Positions 54,504 through 64,000 of a stretch of DNA of 64,000 nucleotides are shown piece after piece. Where the stretch lies: the NCBI RefSeq assembly GCF_001418255.1, contig NZ_LIPV01000009.1:62001-126000 (forward strand). Reading direction: 5' to 3'. Source of the stretch: Thiomonas bhubaneswarensis (GTDB lineage: Bacteria > Pseudomonadota > Gammaproteobacteria > Burkholderiales > Burkholderiaceae_C). The translations under genes and the position numbers were made by a program. Below the pieces are notes generated by a model. That model was not told where the DNA came from, searched no databases, and worked only from the letters and a program-made list of their open reading frames with translations. Within the stretch, counting starts at the first letter, position 1, and each line of letters opens with the position of its first letter.

Positions 54504-55820
54504 TCAGTGTTGAACGCGGCCTGCCGGCTGGCTCTGTATCGAACCGCCCGCGCTCGGCTTTGCTGCGTTGGGTGAGCCGGGCTTGAACACATCTTTGCGC
54601 CGCACTTCGGTGAAGAACATCCACACCAGCGACACCGAGACCACGCCGTACATCAGCATGAAAGCGGTAGAGCGGATGCCGGTGAGGTCGAGCAGTGCGC
54701 CGAACATGATGGGCAGGAGAAAGCCCCCCATGCCGCCAGCCAGACCGACGATGCCCGACACCGTGCCGATATTGGTCGGATAGTCGTCGGCGATGTACTT
54801 GAACACGCTGGCCTTGCCGAAGGCGAAGGCGATGCCGAGGATGAACATCAGCGCGGTGAAGGTATAGACATTGAGGCCGATATGGAATGTGCTCGGGCCG
54901 TCAGTGGTCTGCACGGTGAACTGCGTCTGCGGATAGGACAGCAGGAACAGCGCCACCCAGCTCACCCACAGCACCCACCAGGTCACGCTGTGCGCGCCGT
55001 ATTTGTCGGACAGCCAGCCGCCCACCGCCCGCAACACCCCGCCCGGCAGAGAAAAGGCTGCGGCGAGCATTGCGGCCACGGGGAGGCTGAGCTTGTACTC
55101 GCCGACGTAGTACTGCACCATCCACAGCGCCAGCGCAACATAGCCACCGAACACGATGCTGTAGTACTGGCTGTACTTGAGCACGCCGGGGTCGCGCAGC
55201 GCCTTGAGCTGATCCATGAAGCTGGTCTGGCCCTGCACCACATGGCTCTTGTCGTGGTGGCTGAACAGCCAGAACAGAATGACCGTGCCGAGCATGACGG
55301 CGGCATAGACATGCGGCACCATGGTCCAGCCGAAGCTCACGACCAGCGCCGGAGCGAGAAACTTGTTGACCGCCGCGCCGGAATTGCCCGCGCCGAAAAT
55401 GCCCATCGCCAGACCCTGACGGCTTTTCGGAAACCAGCGCGCGACATAGGGCGTCCCCACCGAGAACGAGCCGCCGGCCAGGCCAATGAACAGGCCGATG
55501 ACCAAGTATTGCCAGTACTGTGTGGCATACGCCAGCAGCCAGATGGGGATGACAGTGGCCGCCATGATCGCGGCGAACACGATGCGCCCGCCATATTTGT
55601 CGGTCCAGATGCCCAGCGGCACCCGTACCAGCGAGCCGCTGAGCACCGGCATGGCGGTGAGCAGGCCGAATTCGGTGGCGTTCAGCCCCAGGGTCTTTTT
55701 GATGGGAATGCCGATGACGGCAAACATCATCCACACCATGAAGCACACGGTGAAGGCCCAGGTGCTGACGATCAGCACCGACCAGGCCTGGCGATTGTGT
55801 TGCTGCGCGCTCGCGCTCAT
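54504..55820 (-). CDS. narK1: Nitrate/proton symporter NarK, type 1
   Basis: The 438-residue MFS protein has the nitrate signatures GLAGGSFSVGTPYVARWFP and FGAGNSGAAVNKFLAP. NarK1-type proteins import nitrate with protons. In Paracoccus-type organisms NarK1 and NarK2 are fused or adjacent, as here, and the pair provides uptake plus exchange. The ATG at 55820 is used because AGGAG lies seven bases upstream; a TTG two codons before was rejected. It is the first gene of the narK-narGHJI block. Confidence 0.93.
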   Translation of the reverse strand: MSASAQQHNRQAWSVLIVSTWAFTVCFMVWMMFAVIGIPIKKTLGLNATEFGLLTAMPVLSGSLVRVPLGIWTDKYGGRIVFAAIMAATVIPIWLLAYATQYWQYLVIGLFIGLAGGSFSVGTPYVARWFPKSRQGLAMGIFGAGNSGAAVNKFLAPALVVSFGWTMVPHVYAAVMLGTVILFWLFSHHDKSHVVQGQTSFMDQLKALRDPGVLKYSQYYSIVFGGYVALALWMVQYYVGEYKLSLPVAAMLAAAFSLPGGVLRAVGGWLSDKYGAHSVTWWVLWVSWVALFLLSYPQTQFTVQTTDGPSTFHIGLNVYTFTALMFILGIAFAFGKASVFKYIADDYPTNIGTVSGIVGLAGGMGGFLLPIMFGALLDLTGIRSTAFMLMYGVVSVSLVWMFFTEVRRKDVFKPGSPNAAKPSAGGSIQSQPAGRVQH

Positions 55821-56010
55821 GATCAAACTCCTTCACGTTACACCTGAAACTCTAGGTGTCGTGCGTCGTTTAGAACATTCGTCTGCGGACTAAGAGTAAC
55901 ATGCGAACGAACGAGCGCGTCGGCTGGGGCATCGTTCAAAAGAACTACGACCTTCGGAATCCGATAGCCCTCGCCAACGTGGCCACGGTCATTAAGAATC
56001 GAACCGACGA

Positions 56011-56024
56011 GTGATGTCAATCAG
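56011..56024 (-). promoter_or_regulatory. FNR/Anr-like box upstream of narK1
   Basis: CTGATTGACATCAC matches the FNR consensus TTGAT-N4-ATCAA at 4 of 5 bases in each half. It lies 191 bases from the narK1 start, beyond the usual distance, so a long leader is needed. The best -10-like run (CTTAAT) is closer to the box than class II spacing. Confidence 0.45.
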
Positions 56025-56059
56025 TCATTTCGGCCAACTCAACCCCTTCCCGCAAAACG

Positions 56060-56470
56060 CTAACGCTGATACAGGCGGACGATGTCGCCCTCGCGGTCAA
56101 AGGGCAGGAAACTGTCGATCTGCCCGAGGCGGATCATCTCGATCAGGCGGGCGAAGGTCTGCTCGATCTGTTCGCTGTCTGGCGGATAGCCGCCCTGAGC
56201 GGGCATGCTGGTGACGAACACGATGTCCCAGCGCACGCCCATTCGGTTCGATTCTTCGACGAGATCGACGAAGGTGCCGATCTCGTCAGGGGATTTGTCC
56301 ACATAGACAACCGGCGTCAGCGCTCCTCCCCTTTTGGCCAGAAAGCGCTCCTGTTGCGTCTTGGTTGCGTCATCCGGCAACTCGGCTGCGGCAAAGATGA
56401 ACAGCAGGCGCTGGGGCTCGTTCTGCGCTCTTGCCGCGTGCAGCAGGTCGGCGAAACTCGCGATGTCCAT
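56060..56470 (-). CDS. Conserved hypothetical protein of the nar cluster
   Basis: The 136-residue protein has no recognised domain motif. It has an alpha/beta pattern (LLFIFAAAELP, TPVVYVDKSPDEIG, WDIVFVTSMPAQGG) and a C-terminal helix-strand. Similar genes in betaproteobacteria are sometimes labelled ribonucleotide reductase subunit alpha, which the sequence does not support. The ATG at 56470 follows CAAGGAG. It lies between narL and narK1 on the same strand, so it is likely to act in nitrate respiration or its sensing. Confidence 0.7.
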   Translation of the reverse strand: MDIASFADLLHAARAQNEPQRLLFIFAAAELPDDATKTQQERFLAKRGGALTPVVYVDKSPDEIGTFVDLVEESNRMGVRWDIVFVTSMPAQGGYPPDSEQIEQTFARLIEMIRLGQIDSFLPFDREGDIVRLYQR

Positions 56471-56556
56471 CGAGTGCTCCTTGGGGTTGGGAGGTCAGAA
56501 GCTGGGAATGAATGCGGCGCGGCATGAGCGGGAGAGGCGGATTGGCTCTCAGCTCA

Positions 56557-57228
56557 TCAGTCCGCCAGGCCGCGCTCGCTGGCGTACACCGCGATCTGCA
56601 CCCGCGAAGTGAGTTCGAGCTTGCGCAGAATGTTTTGCACATGCACTTTCACCGTGGTTTCAGCGATGTCGAGTTCGCGCGCGATCTGCTTGTTGCTGGC
56701 CCCATGGGCGATGGCCGCGGCGATTTCGCGCTCGCGCGCGGTGAGGTCGGACGGCGCCTCGACAGCGGAAGGCGGCGTAACGGCGGGCGCTTGCTGATCC
56801 TCATGGCTCATGGCTTGCGCCAGTTTCGGCGCCATGTCCGAACCGATCACGATCTGGCCGTGCGCAGCCCGGCGAATCGCCGCCACGAGTTCGGAGGTTT
56901 CGCTGGTCTTGAGCAGGTAGCCGCTGGCGCCCGCCCGCAACGCCGCGGCGAGGTCGGCGCTGTCGTCGCTGACGGTCAGCATCAGCACCCGTGTATTCGC
57001 GGCACTTTGCCGGATGCTCTGCACCGCATCGACGCCGCGCACTCCGGGCAGGTGGTTGTCCAGCAGCACGACATCGGGCTGCAGTTGCGTGCTCAGGCGC
57101 AGCGCCTCGCCGACGTCGGCGGCTTCGCCCACCACGCTCATCCCGGGTTCGGCGGCGATGAGCGCGCCAATGCCGCGGCGAAACAGGGGGTGGTCATCGA
57201 CCAGGAGGATACGAATGTCAGGCGGCAT
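56557..57228 (-). CDS. narL: Nitrate/nitrite response regulator
   Basis: The 223-residue protein has a receiver domain with acidic pocket VDDH, phospho-acceptor Asp57 in LLDNHLPG and Lys in LLKTSE, then a LuxR-type helix-turn-helix (LTAREREIAAAIAHGASNK). It is the partner of NarX, encoded just upstream and overlapping by 11 bases. The ATG at 57228 (MPPDIRILLVDDHP) was preferred to longer alternatives. It is expected to regulate narK1-narI, though I found only weak NarL heptamers near narK1. Confidence 0.92.
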   Translation of the reverse strand: MPPDIRILLVDDHPLFRRGIGALIAAEPGMSVVGEAADVGEALRLSTQLQPDVVLLDNHLPGVRGVDAVQSIRQSAANTRVLMLTVSDDSADLAAALRAGASGYLLKTSETSELVAAIRRAAHGQIVIGSDMAPKLAQAMSHEDQQAPAVTPPSAVEAPSDLTAREREIAAAIAHGASNKQIARELDIAETTVKVHVQNILRKLELTSRVQIAVYASERGLAD

Positions 57229-59155
57229 GGGCGGGTTCGGCGGGGTTGGGCGCAGCCAGGCTGCGGACGGCGCCGCCATCGCTGAAGCTGTCGGGCAGTT
57301 CGAGCACGACGCGGGTTCCGCGGCCAGGGTGCGAGTCGATATTCACCGTGGCGCCGATCTGGCTGGCGCGCTCGCGCATGATATGCAGCCCGACGTGGGC
57401 CTGGGCGTCCGCGGGCATGTTTTGAAGGTCGGCGCCGACGCCGTCGTCAGCCACCTCGAAACGCCAGCGCGGCAGGCTGCTCACCTCGACCCTGACGGTC
57501 TTGGCGTGAGCATGTTTGCGCACGTTCGACAGCGCTTCCTGCACCACATGCAGCACCTGCACCTGAACGTCGGGGTCGAGCGGCTGGCCGTGGCCGTTGA
57601 AGGTCAGCTCAACCGGCACGCCGCTTTGCAGTTCGAACTTCTGCAGGGTGCTGCGCAGCGCGGGCTCGATGTCCTGATCTTGAGTGCGGGTGCGGAAATG
57701 CAGCAGCAGCTCGCGCACATCGGCCAGGCTCTCGCGCACCCCGGCGTCCAGTTCATCGACACTCGCCTCGATCCGCTGCGCATTGTTCGATTTCATCGCC
57801 GAGCGCAGAAGCTGCAGCTGAATTTTCATGAACGCCAACGCCTGCGCGATGGAATCATGCAGTTCGCGCGCGAGCAAGGCGCGCTCGCGGGCCACCGCCG
57901 CCTCGCGCTCGAGCGCCGCACTGCGCAGACTTTCCATCGCCGTGGCGAGGTGGCCTGCGAGAGTCTCGAGCAGGGTGCGTTGCTCCGGGGCGAGCGTGTG
58001 CTCGCGGCGGTAGAACAGGTCGATCTCGCCCAGCAACCGCTGCTGCACCGAGACCGGCACGCTCACCAAGGTGGCAAAGCCTTCGCGCACGCAGACGTCG
58101 TCCGGCGTTGTCGAGGCCTCGCTCATCGGCGGCCCAAAGCGCACGACCTGAGGCCCGGCCCCCGCTTGCGCCAGCCCACAATGACAATTGCCCGCGAGCA
58201 GGCAACGCTCTGCCTCGGTGATCTCGGCCGGCATGCCCTGTGCCGCGAGCAGCGCATAGCGCTGCGCGGTTTCATCCGCCCAGCGCAGCATGGCCGCATC
58301 GGCAGCGGCAATCTCCTGGATCGCTGCGGTAAAGCCCTTGGCCAGTTCTTCGAGATTCTGGGCCGTGGACACCAAGGCACTGATGCGATAGAGCGCGGCG
58401 AGCCGATGTTGTTCGGTCTGCAATGCGGCGGTTTTTTGTTGCACGCGCGCTTCGAGGTCTTGGTGGACCGACTGCAGCTGCCCGGCCATGCGGTTGAAAC
58501 CCACGGCGAGTTCCCCAAGCTCATCGCTGGAGGTGATGTCGACCCGCGCCGAGTAATCTCCTCGTCCGAGCGCCTGCACCCCACGGCTGAGCCTGCCCAC
58601 CGGGTCGAGCACGAACAGATAGGCGGCGTAAAACATCAGCAGCGCGCCGATCACCACCAGCGCAGCGAGTCCCATCTGGAACCCGTGCAGCACGGTGGTC
58701 CAGAAATCGAGTCGGTGCTCGATGGCACTGACAAACGCATCGATTAGCGCGACGAACCGATCGACCTCCTGCCGGGGCACGGCGGTGCCGAGCGGCGCCT
58801 GTTGCCACCGCGGCTGCAGACTCTGCCACTGCTGCTGCACCACATCGAAGCGCTCGCGTATGGTGCCGTCCCAAGGAACGCGCAAAGGTCGAGACGGACT
58901 GCCGTTGCGCAGCAAGTCGAGGTTGCGCTGGATGCGCTGCAATTCAACGCCCAGTTGCGCCGGATCGTGCGACGCGGCGGTCAGCGCCGTTTTGTAGCTG
59001 AGCATGCGCAGCTGTCCCGCCACATTCACTGCCGCCGCACCGCCTTCAAGATTCCAGGAAATCCACAAAGTCGCCCCCACCGACAGCAGCGACAGCAAGA
59101 GAAAGACGCCGGAGAACAGGGCGATCTTGGCGGTGAGTGTCCAGCGGAAGTTCAT
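57218..59155 (-). CDS. narX: Nitrate/nitrite sensor histidine kinase
   Basis: The 645-residue protein has two transmembrane helices (about residues 8-34 and 155-180), with the nitrate-binding P-box in AGQLRMLSYKTALTA just after the first. It then has HAMP, a central GAF-like module with a Cys cluster (CLLAGNCHCG), and a HisKA_3 core with His433 in ARELHDSIAQAL. The start is the ATG at 59155; the open frame upstream comes from the inverted-repeat element that lies about 60 bases before it. Signals through narL. Confidence 0.92.
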   Translation of the reverse strand: MNFRWTLTAKIALFSGVFLLLSLLSVGATLWISWNLEGGAAAVNVAGQLRMLSYKTALTAASHDPAQLGVELQRIQRNLDLLRNGSPSRPLRVPWDGTIRERFDVVQQQWQSLQPRWQQAPLGTAVPRQEVDRFVALIDAFVSAIEHRLDFWTTVLHGFQMGLAALVVIGALLMFYAAYLFVLDPVGRLSRGVQALGRGDYSARVDITSSDELGELAVGFNRMAGQLQSVHQDLEARVQQKTAALQTEQHRLAALYRISALVSTAQNLEELAKGFTAAIQEIAAADAAMLRWADETAQRYALLAAQGMPAEITEAERCLLAGNCHCGLAQAGAGPQVVRFGPPMSEASTTPDDVCVREGFATLVSVPVSVQQRLLGEIDLFYRREHTLAPEQRTLLETLAGHLATAMESLRSAALEREAAVARERALLARELHDSIAQALAFMKIQLQLLRSAMKSNNAQRIEASVDELDAGVRESLADVRELLLHFRTRTQDQDIEPALRSTLQKFELQSGVPVELTFNGHGQPLDPDVQVQVLHVVQEALSNVRKHAHAKTVRVEVSSLPRWRFEVADDGVGADLQNMPADAQAHVGLHIMRERASQIGATVNIDSHPGRGTRVVLELPDSFSDGGAVRSLAAPNPAEPAHAA

Positions 59156-59215
59156 CACTTCAGGAGCAAGCAGTTTGCGGGCATTGTCGTCTTCGGCAGG
59201 AGCATTGTCGACGTT

Positions 59216-59396
59216 TAGGAGTCTGTCGAGCTTGAGGATCGCGGGCTGCAAAATGGCACAGCAAAGCCCTGCGGCAGCGGCTTTTTGCCCCTGAGCTGCG
59301 GCTTGCGGGCTGCAAACCCGCCGCCCTATGACACCACATAAGGCATCCGCATACCCATTTTTCGCCTTCCGCGCCCCAAGCCCGACTGGCTCCTAG
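59216..59396. repeat. Short inverted-repeat element, family 1, copy C
   Basis: The 181-bp element lies in the opposite orientation to copies A and B. One end reads TAGGAGTCTGTCGAGCTTGA, the other CAAGCCCGACTGGCTCCTAG. It holds the full internal segment, including AAAGCCGCTGCCGCAGGG in reverse. It separates narX from the suf region and gives narX an upstream in-frame TTG. Confidence 0.8.
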
Positions 59397-59439
59397 AGTC
59401 TCCGTCGGCTTCAGGGTCATTGCATCGACCCGTTCAGAG

Positions 59440-59456
59440 TGGTAAAAATATTACCA
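59440..59456. promoter_or_regulatory. Palindromic operator-like site upstream of suf
   Basis: TGGTAAAAATATTACCA is an inverted repeat with 6-bp arms around five A/T bases, placed 198 bases before sufB in a GC-rich setting. The regulator is unknown; an Rrf2- or TetR-like protein is possible. Confidence 0.45.
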
Positions 59457-59491
59457 GTTCAGTTGCGCGACACATCCACGGGGTTTTCGAC

Positions 59492-59593
59492 ATGATCAGC
59501 GCTTCCGCCCAGTTTCTGGCGTCCGCCCGACTTGAGGCGCGGCTGGCGGCCGTCCACCCCGCTGACGTCGCGGTGAATGCTGGTTCTGCGTGA
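59492..59593 (+). CDS. Possible 33-codon ORF upstream of sufB
   Basis: The ORF starts at ATG 59492 and would encode a small helix-prone peptide (MISASAQFLASARLEARLAA then a short tail). It has no clear ribosome site. It lies between the palindrome at 59440 and sufB, so it could be a leader peptide or chance. I list it with low confidence. Confidence 0.2.
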   Translation: MISASAQFLASARLEARLAAVHPADVAVNAGSA

Positions 59594-59653
59594 GCCGCCT
59601 GTCGTTTGATCCACCCGGTTTCATCCACCCAGGATTTCGCCCAGGAACCGACC

Positions 59654-61099
<1,446 letters not shown>

Positions 61100-61123
61100 C
61101 GCCGAAAAAAGGAAAGGATGATG

Positions 61124-61921
61124 ATGTCCGAAAAAGCCTCTGCCCTCTCCGCGCCGCATGCCGCGCCGCTGCTCGCCGTGCGCGGGCTGCGCGCCAGTGT
61201 CGAGGGCAAGCCCGTGCTCGCCGGGGTGGATTTCGAACTACGCGCGGGCGAGGTGGTCGCGCTGATGGGCACCAACGGCTCGGGCAAGAGCACGCTGGCG
61301 CAGGTGCTCGCCGGGCGCGAGCTCTACCAGGTCGAAGCCGGCAGCGTGCAGTTCGACGGCAGCGATCTGCTGGCGCTGCCGCCGGAAGAGCGCGCGCGCC
61401 GAGGCCTGTTCCTCGCGTTCCAGTACCCGGTGGAAATCCCCGGGGTGGCGAACATCTACCTGCTCAAAGGCGCGGTGAACGCGCGGCGCAAGCATCTCGG
61501 TCTGCCCGAGCTCGACGCGATCGAGTTTCTGCAGCTCGTCAGGCGCCAGCTGGGGGCGCTCGGCATGGACGAGAGCTTTTTGCAACGCGGGGTCAACGAA
61601 GGCTTTTCCGGCGGCGAAAAGAAGCGCAATGAAATGCTGCAGATGGCGCTGCTCGAACCGCGGCTGGCCATCCTCGACGAAACCGACTCCGGGCTGGATG
61701 TCGATGCGCTCAAGACCGTCGCCGACCGGGTCAACGCGATGCGCGCGCCAGACCGTGCGTTTATGCTCATCACGCATTACGAGCGCTTGCTCGAACTCAT
61801 CGTCCCCGATCGGGTGCTCGTGTTGCTCGGCGGGCGCATCGTCGCCAGCGGCGGGGCTGAACTGGCGCGGCGCATCGCCGCAGAAGGCTACGGCTGGCTG
61901 CAGGCGGAGGCCATCCCATGA
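61124..61921 (+). CDS. sufC: Fe-S assembly ATPase SufC
   Basis: SufC is the ABC-type ATPase that drives SufBCD. The 265-residue protein has Walker A GTNGSGKST, signature GFSGGEKKRNEMLQ and Walker B LAILDETDSGLDVDALK, all typical of SufC. Three successive ATGs (61118, 61121, 61124) are possible. The third has the best distance from AAAGGA and is used. The stop overlaps the next small ORF (ATGA). Confidence 0.95.
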   Translation: MSEKASALSAPHAAPLLAVRGLRASVEGKPVLAGVDFELRAGEVVALMGTNGSGKSTLAQVLAGRELYQVEAGSVQFDGSDLLALPPEERARRGLFLAFQYPVEIPGVANIYLLKGAVNARRKHLGLPELDAIEFLQLVRRQLGALGMDESFLQRGVNEGFSGGEKKRNEMLQMALLEPRLAILDETDSGLDVDALKTVADRVNAMRAPDRAFMLITHYERLLELIVPDRVLVLLGGRIVASGGAELARRIAAEGYGWLQAEAIP

Positions 61922-61998
61922 TCGCCATCGCACGGCCGCCCGAAGATGGCGCTCAACTCCCTCGGGGAGTCGAGCGTAGCGAGGAGGTAGTGCAGTGA
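61918..61998 (+). CDS. Possible 26-codon ORF bridging sufC and sufD
   Basis: The ORF starts in the sufC stop codon (ATGA) and ends in the sufD start (GTGA), so it overlaps both genes by four bases. It encodes MIAIARPPEDGAQLPRGVER plus six residues. It contains the GAGGAGG that serves sufD, so it could be a coupling device rather than a functional peptide. Low confidence as a gene. Confidence 0.3.
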   Translation: MIAIARPPEDGAQLPRGVERSEEVVQ

Positions 61999-63278
61999 GC
62001 ATGGTCGATGCCCTGCTGCAGGCGTTCGCGCGCCTGCCCGCGCCGCCGCCCTTGGATCGTCAACGGCAGCAAGCGGCGCAAACGCTGCGCAAGCGCGGTC
62101 TGCCCACGCGCCACGACGAAGACTGGAAATACACCGCGCTGCGTGCGCTCGACGCGCTGCCGCTGGTGGCGGATGCGCCGTCGCGCGTGGTTTCCGCAGC
62201 CGATCTGAGCGCGATCGGCGCCATCGACAGCGACAACTGCACGCGACTGGTGTTCATTGACGGCCGGTTCGACCCGGCACTGTCGCGCGTGGAGGAACTG
62301 CCTGATGGGTTGCGGGTGTGGACGGGCGCGCAGGCGGCGGACGCAGCGCTGCTCGCCCCCACAGCCGATGACGCGTTCGACGCGCTCAACCGCATGTTCG
62401 CCGCAGGCGGCATCGACCTCGATCTGCCCGCAGGCATGCGCCTTGCCGCGCCGCTGCTCATCGTCACGGTGCAAACGCGCGCAGGCGGCAGCCATTTGCG
62501 CCACCGCGTGCGCCTCGGCACGGGCGCCCAGGCGCAGCTCATCGTGCAGCATCTGGTGCTGGCCGAGACACCCGGGTATTGGGCCAGCGAGGTCTGCAGC
62601 GTCGCACTCGACCGCAGGGCGAGGCTCGATCACGTGCGGCTGCAGCGCGAAGGTTTGGAAGCGGTGCATGTGTCGCAACTGCACGTCACGCAGGCCGAGG
62701 ACAGCCGGTTCGGCGCACAGGCTTTGGTGACGGGTGCGGCGCTGTCGCGGCAGGAATGCGTGGTCGAGCAGTCGGCCGCGGGCTGCGCGACCGAACTGCG
62801 CGCCTGTGCCGTGCTTCGCGGCGCGCAGCATGGCGACGTGCACCTGCGCATCGCCCACCGCATGCCGCGCGGCAGCAGCCGCACCCAGGTGCGCACCGTG
62901 GTTGACGACAGCGCGCATGCGGTTTTCACCGGGCGCGTCGATGTGCTGCCCGGGGCGGACAAGACCGACGCGGCGATGATCAACCGCAACCTGCTGCTGT
63001 CTCCCGGCGCCGAGGTCGATACCCGGCCGCAGCTGCAGATCGACGCCGACGACGTGCAGTGCAGTCACGGCGCCGCCGTTGGCCAGCTCGACGCCGAAGC
63101 GCTGTTCTACCTCGCTGCGCGAGGCATCGCGCCCGAGCTGGCGCGGCAACTGCTGGTGCAGGGCTTCGTGACGCAGGTTCTGCCCGACCTCGGCTTAGCG
63201 CCGCTGACGGCAGCGGTACGCGCGCAGCTCGCTGCGCTGGGTCTGGCGCAATCGGCCTCGTTCAAGGAGGACACATGA
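61995..63278 (+). CDS. sufD: Fe-S cluster assembly protein SufD
   Basis: SufD pairs with SufB and SufC in the scaffold complex. The 427-residue protein starts with the typical helical N-terminus (RKRGLPTRHDEDWKYTALRA-like LPTRHDEDWKYT) and ends with the SufD signature CSHGAAVGQLDAEALFYLAARGI followed by LVQGF. The GTG at 61995 is used because GAGGAGG lies seven bases upstream; an ATG at 62001 is too far. The stop overlaps the sufS start (ATGA). Confidence 0.94.
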   Translation: MSMVDALLQAFARLPAPPPLDRQRQQAAQTLRKRGLPTRHDEDWKYTALRALDALPLVADAPSRVVSAADLSAIGAIDSDNCTRLVFIDGRFDPALSRVEELPDGLRVWTGAQAADAALLAPTADDAFDALNRMFAAGGIDLDLPAGMRLAAPLLIVTVQTRAGGSHLRHRVRLGTGAQAQLIVQHLVLAETPGYWASEVCSVALDRRARLDHVRLQREGLEAVHVSQLHVTQAEDSRFGAQALVTGAALSRQECVVEQSAAGCATELRACAVLRGAQHGDVHLRIAHRMPRGSSRTQVRTVVDDSAHAVFTGRVDVLPGADKTDAAMINRNLLLSPGAEVDTRPQLQIDADDVQCSHGAAVGQLDAEALFYLAARGIAPELARQLLVQGFVTQVLPDLGLAPLTAAVRAQLAALGLAQSASFKEDT

Positions 63279-64000
63279 ACGCGCGCGACAGGCAACACAT
63301 CAAGTCCGTCCAGGACTTCGGCCCGGACTTCGCCGCGCTGCGCGCGCAGTTTCCAGCGCTGGCGCAGACCGTGCGCGGCAGGCGCCTGGCCTACCTGGAC
63401 AGTGCCGCCAGCGCCCTCAAGCCGCTTGCCGTGATCGATGCGATGTCCGCCTTCGACAGCCGCGATTACGCCAACATCCACCGCGGCGTGCACGCGCTGT
63501 CGCAACGCGCAACCGACGCCTTCGAGGCGGCCAGGCAGACGGTGGCGCGTTTCGTCAACGCTCGATCCGCCGACGAAATCGTCTTCGTGCGCAACGCCAC
63601 CGAGGCGATCAACCTGGTCGCCGCGAGCTTTCTGCGCCCGCGGCTCGGCGCTGGCGACGAGGTGCTGATCTCGGCGATGGAACATCACGCCAACATCGTG
63701 CCGTGGCAGCTCGTATGCGAATCCGTCGGCGCGCGGCTGCGCGTCATGCCGATTTCGGACGATGGCTTACTTGACCTCGAACGGCTTCCGCAGCTGCTGG
63801 GCGCGCGCACCAGGCTGCTTGCCATCACCCATGCGTCGAACGTACTCGGCACGGTCAACGATGTCGCGGCGCTCACGCGCATCGCGCACGCGCGCGGTGT
63901 GCCTGTGCTGGTCGACGGTGCGCAAGCCGCGCCGCACCTGCGCGTCGACGTGCAGGCGCTGGATTGCGACTTTTACGCCTTCTCCGCGCACAAGGTCTAT
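63275..64000 (+). CDS. sufS: Cysteine desulfurase SufS (partial)
   Basis: SufS takes sulfur from cysteine for cluster assembly with the help of a PLP cofactor. The first 242 residues are present, cut by the right edge. They include YLDSAASALKP, NIHRGVHALSQRAT, FVRNATEAINLVA and the PLP-binding Lys240 in FSAHK. The catalytic cysteine near the C-terminus is out of the window. The ATG at 63275 overlaps the sufD stop and has an AAGGAGG site. Confidence 0.95.
   Translation, partial: MNARDRQHIKSVQDFGPDFAALRAQFPALAQTVRGRRLAYLDSAASALKPLAVIDAMSAFDSRDYANIHRGVHALSQRATDAFEAARQTVARFVNARSADEIVFVRNATEAINLVAASFLRPRLGAGDEVLISAMEHHANIVPWQLVCESVGARLRVMPISDDGLLDLERLPQLLGARTRLLAITHASNVLGTVNDVAALTRIAHARGVPVLVDGAQAAPHLRVDVQALDCDFYAFSAHKVY

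Noticed and set aside
55840-55859. Inverted repeat ACACCT-N8-AGGTGT near the narK1 start as a NarL site
   Set aside because: The arms match the NarL heptamer only partly and the spacing (8) is not the usual 2, so it is not listed as a site.
55838-56020. A 60-codon minus-strand ORF before narK1
   Set aside because: It starts at TTG inside the FNR-like box and ends in the narK1 leader; it shows no motif or ribosome site.

Overview
The window looks like a chromosomal segment of a GC-rich betaproteobacterium of the order Burkholderiales. A Thiomonas-like organism is plausible, judging from the mix of genes: a periplasmic tandem rhodanese, TDT-type anion transporters, a respiratory nitrate reductase and a mod locus. 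The genus is an inference. There is no phage, plasmid, CRISPR or rRNA/tRNA signal. The left edge cuts a membrane protein gene and the right edge cuts sufS.

Positions 1-13,400 carry a truncated TDT-like membrane protein behind a well-placed FNR-type promoter, ubiC, a dienelactone hydrolase, the divergent metR/metE pair with a perfect MetR box, a fructosamine-kinase-family gene and a DUF1631 gene. A molybdate-type ABC transporter (binding protein, permease, ATPase) follows. It has a ModE-like operator and a ModE that lacks its metal-sensing half. A DUF3108 periplasmic protein closes the block. Positions 13,400-24,000 hold a second TDT transporter, an MHS-type MFS permease, a secreted tandem rhodanese, a free-standing CZB zinc protein, mscL, and a CHASE2 kinase / LysM-FecR protein / OmpR-type regulator cassette. 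This cassette is divergent from tamA-tamB (24,208-30,266).

Positions 30,300-43,000 are accessory metabolism: a C26 amidotransferase, an ICMT-like methyltransferase, an EamA-like permease, a CopD-like protein, a GST, a HugZ-like protein, AmpG, an AKR, an SDR and an ABM protein. There is also a tightly coupled cupin / FAD amine oxidase / zinc alcohol dehydrogenase operon and a secreted DUF2237 protein.

Positions 43,665-59,155, all on the minus strand, form a complete respiratory nitrate module: narX, narL, a small conserved gene, narK1, narK2, narG, narH, narJ, narI, a parvulin-type isomerase, a nitroreductase, a beta-carbonic anhydrase and a nitrate-reductase-associated protein. The mod transporter on the same segment would feed molybdenum to NarG. 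Positions 59,654-64,000 carry sufB-sufC-sufD-sufS on the plus strand for Fe-S assembly, which NarG and NarH also need.

Three families of short (about 120-180 bp) elements with terminal inverted repeats of roughly 18-21 bp are scattered between genes. Several lie within 10-60 bp of start codons (DUF1631, CopD-like, narX). They are the clearest structure in the window not explained by ordinary genes.
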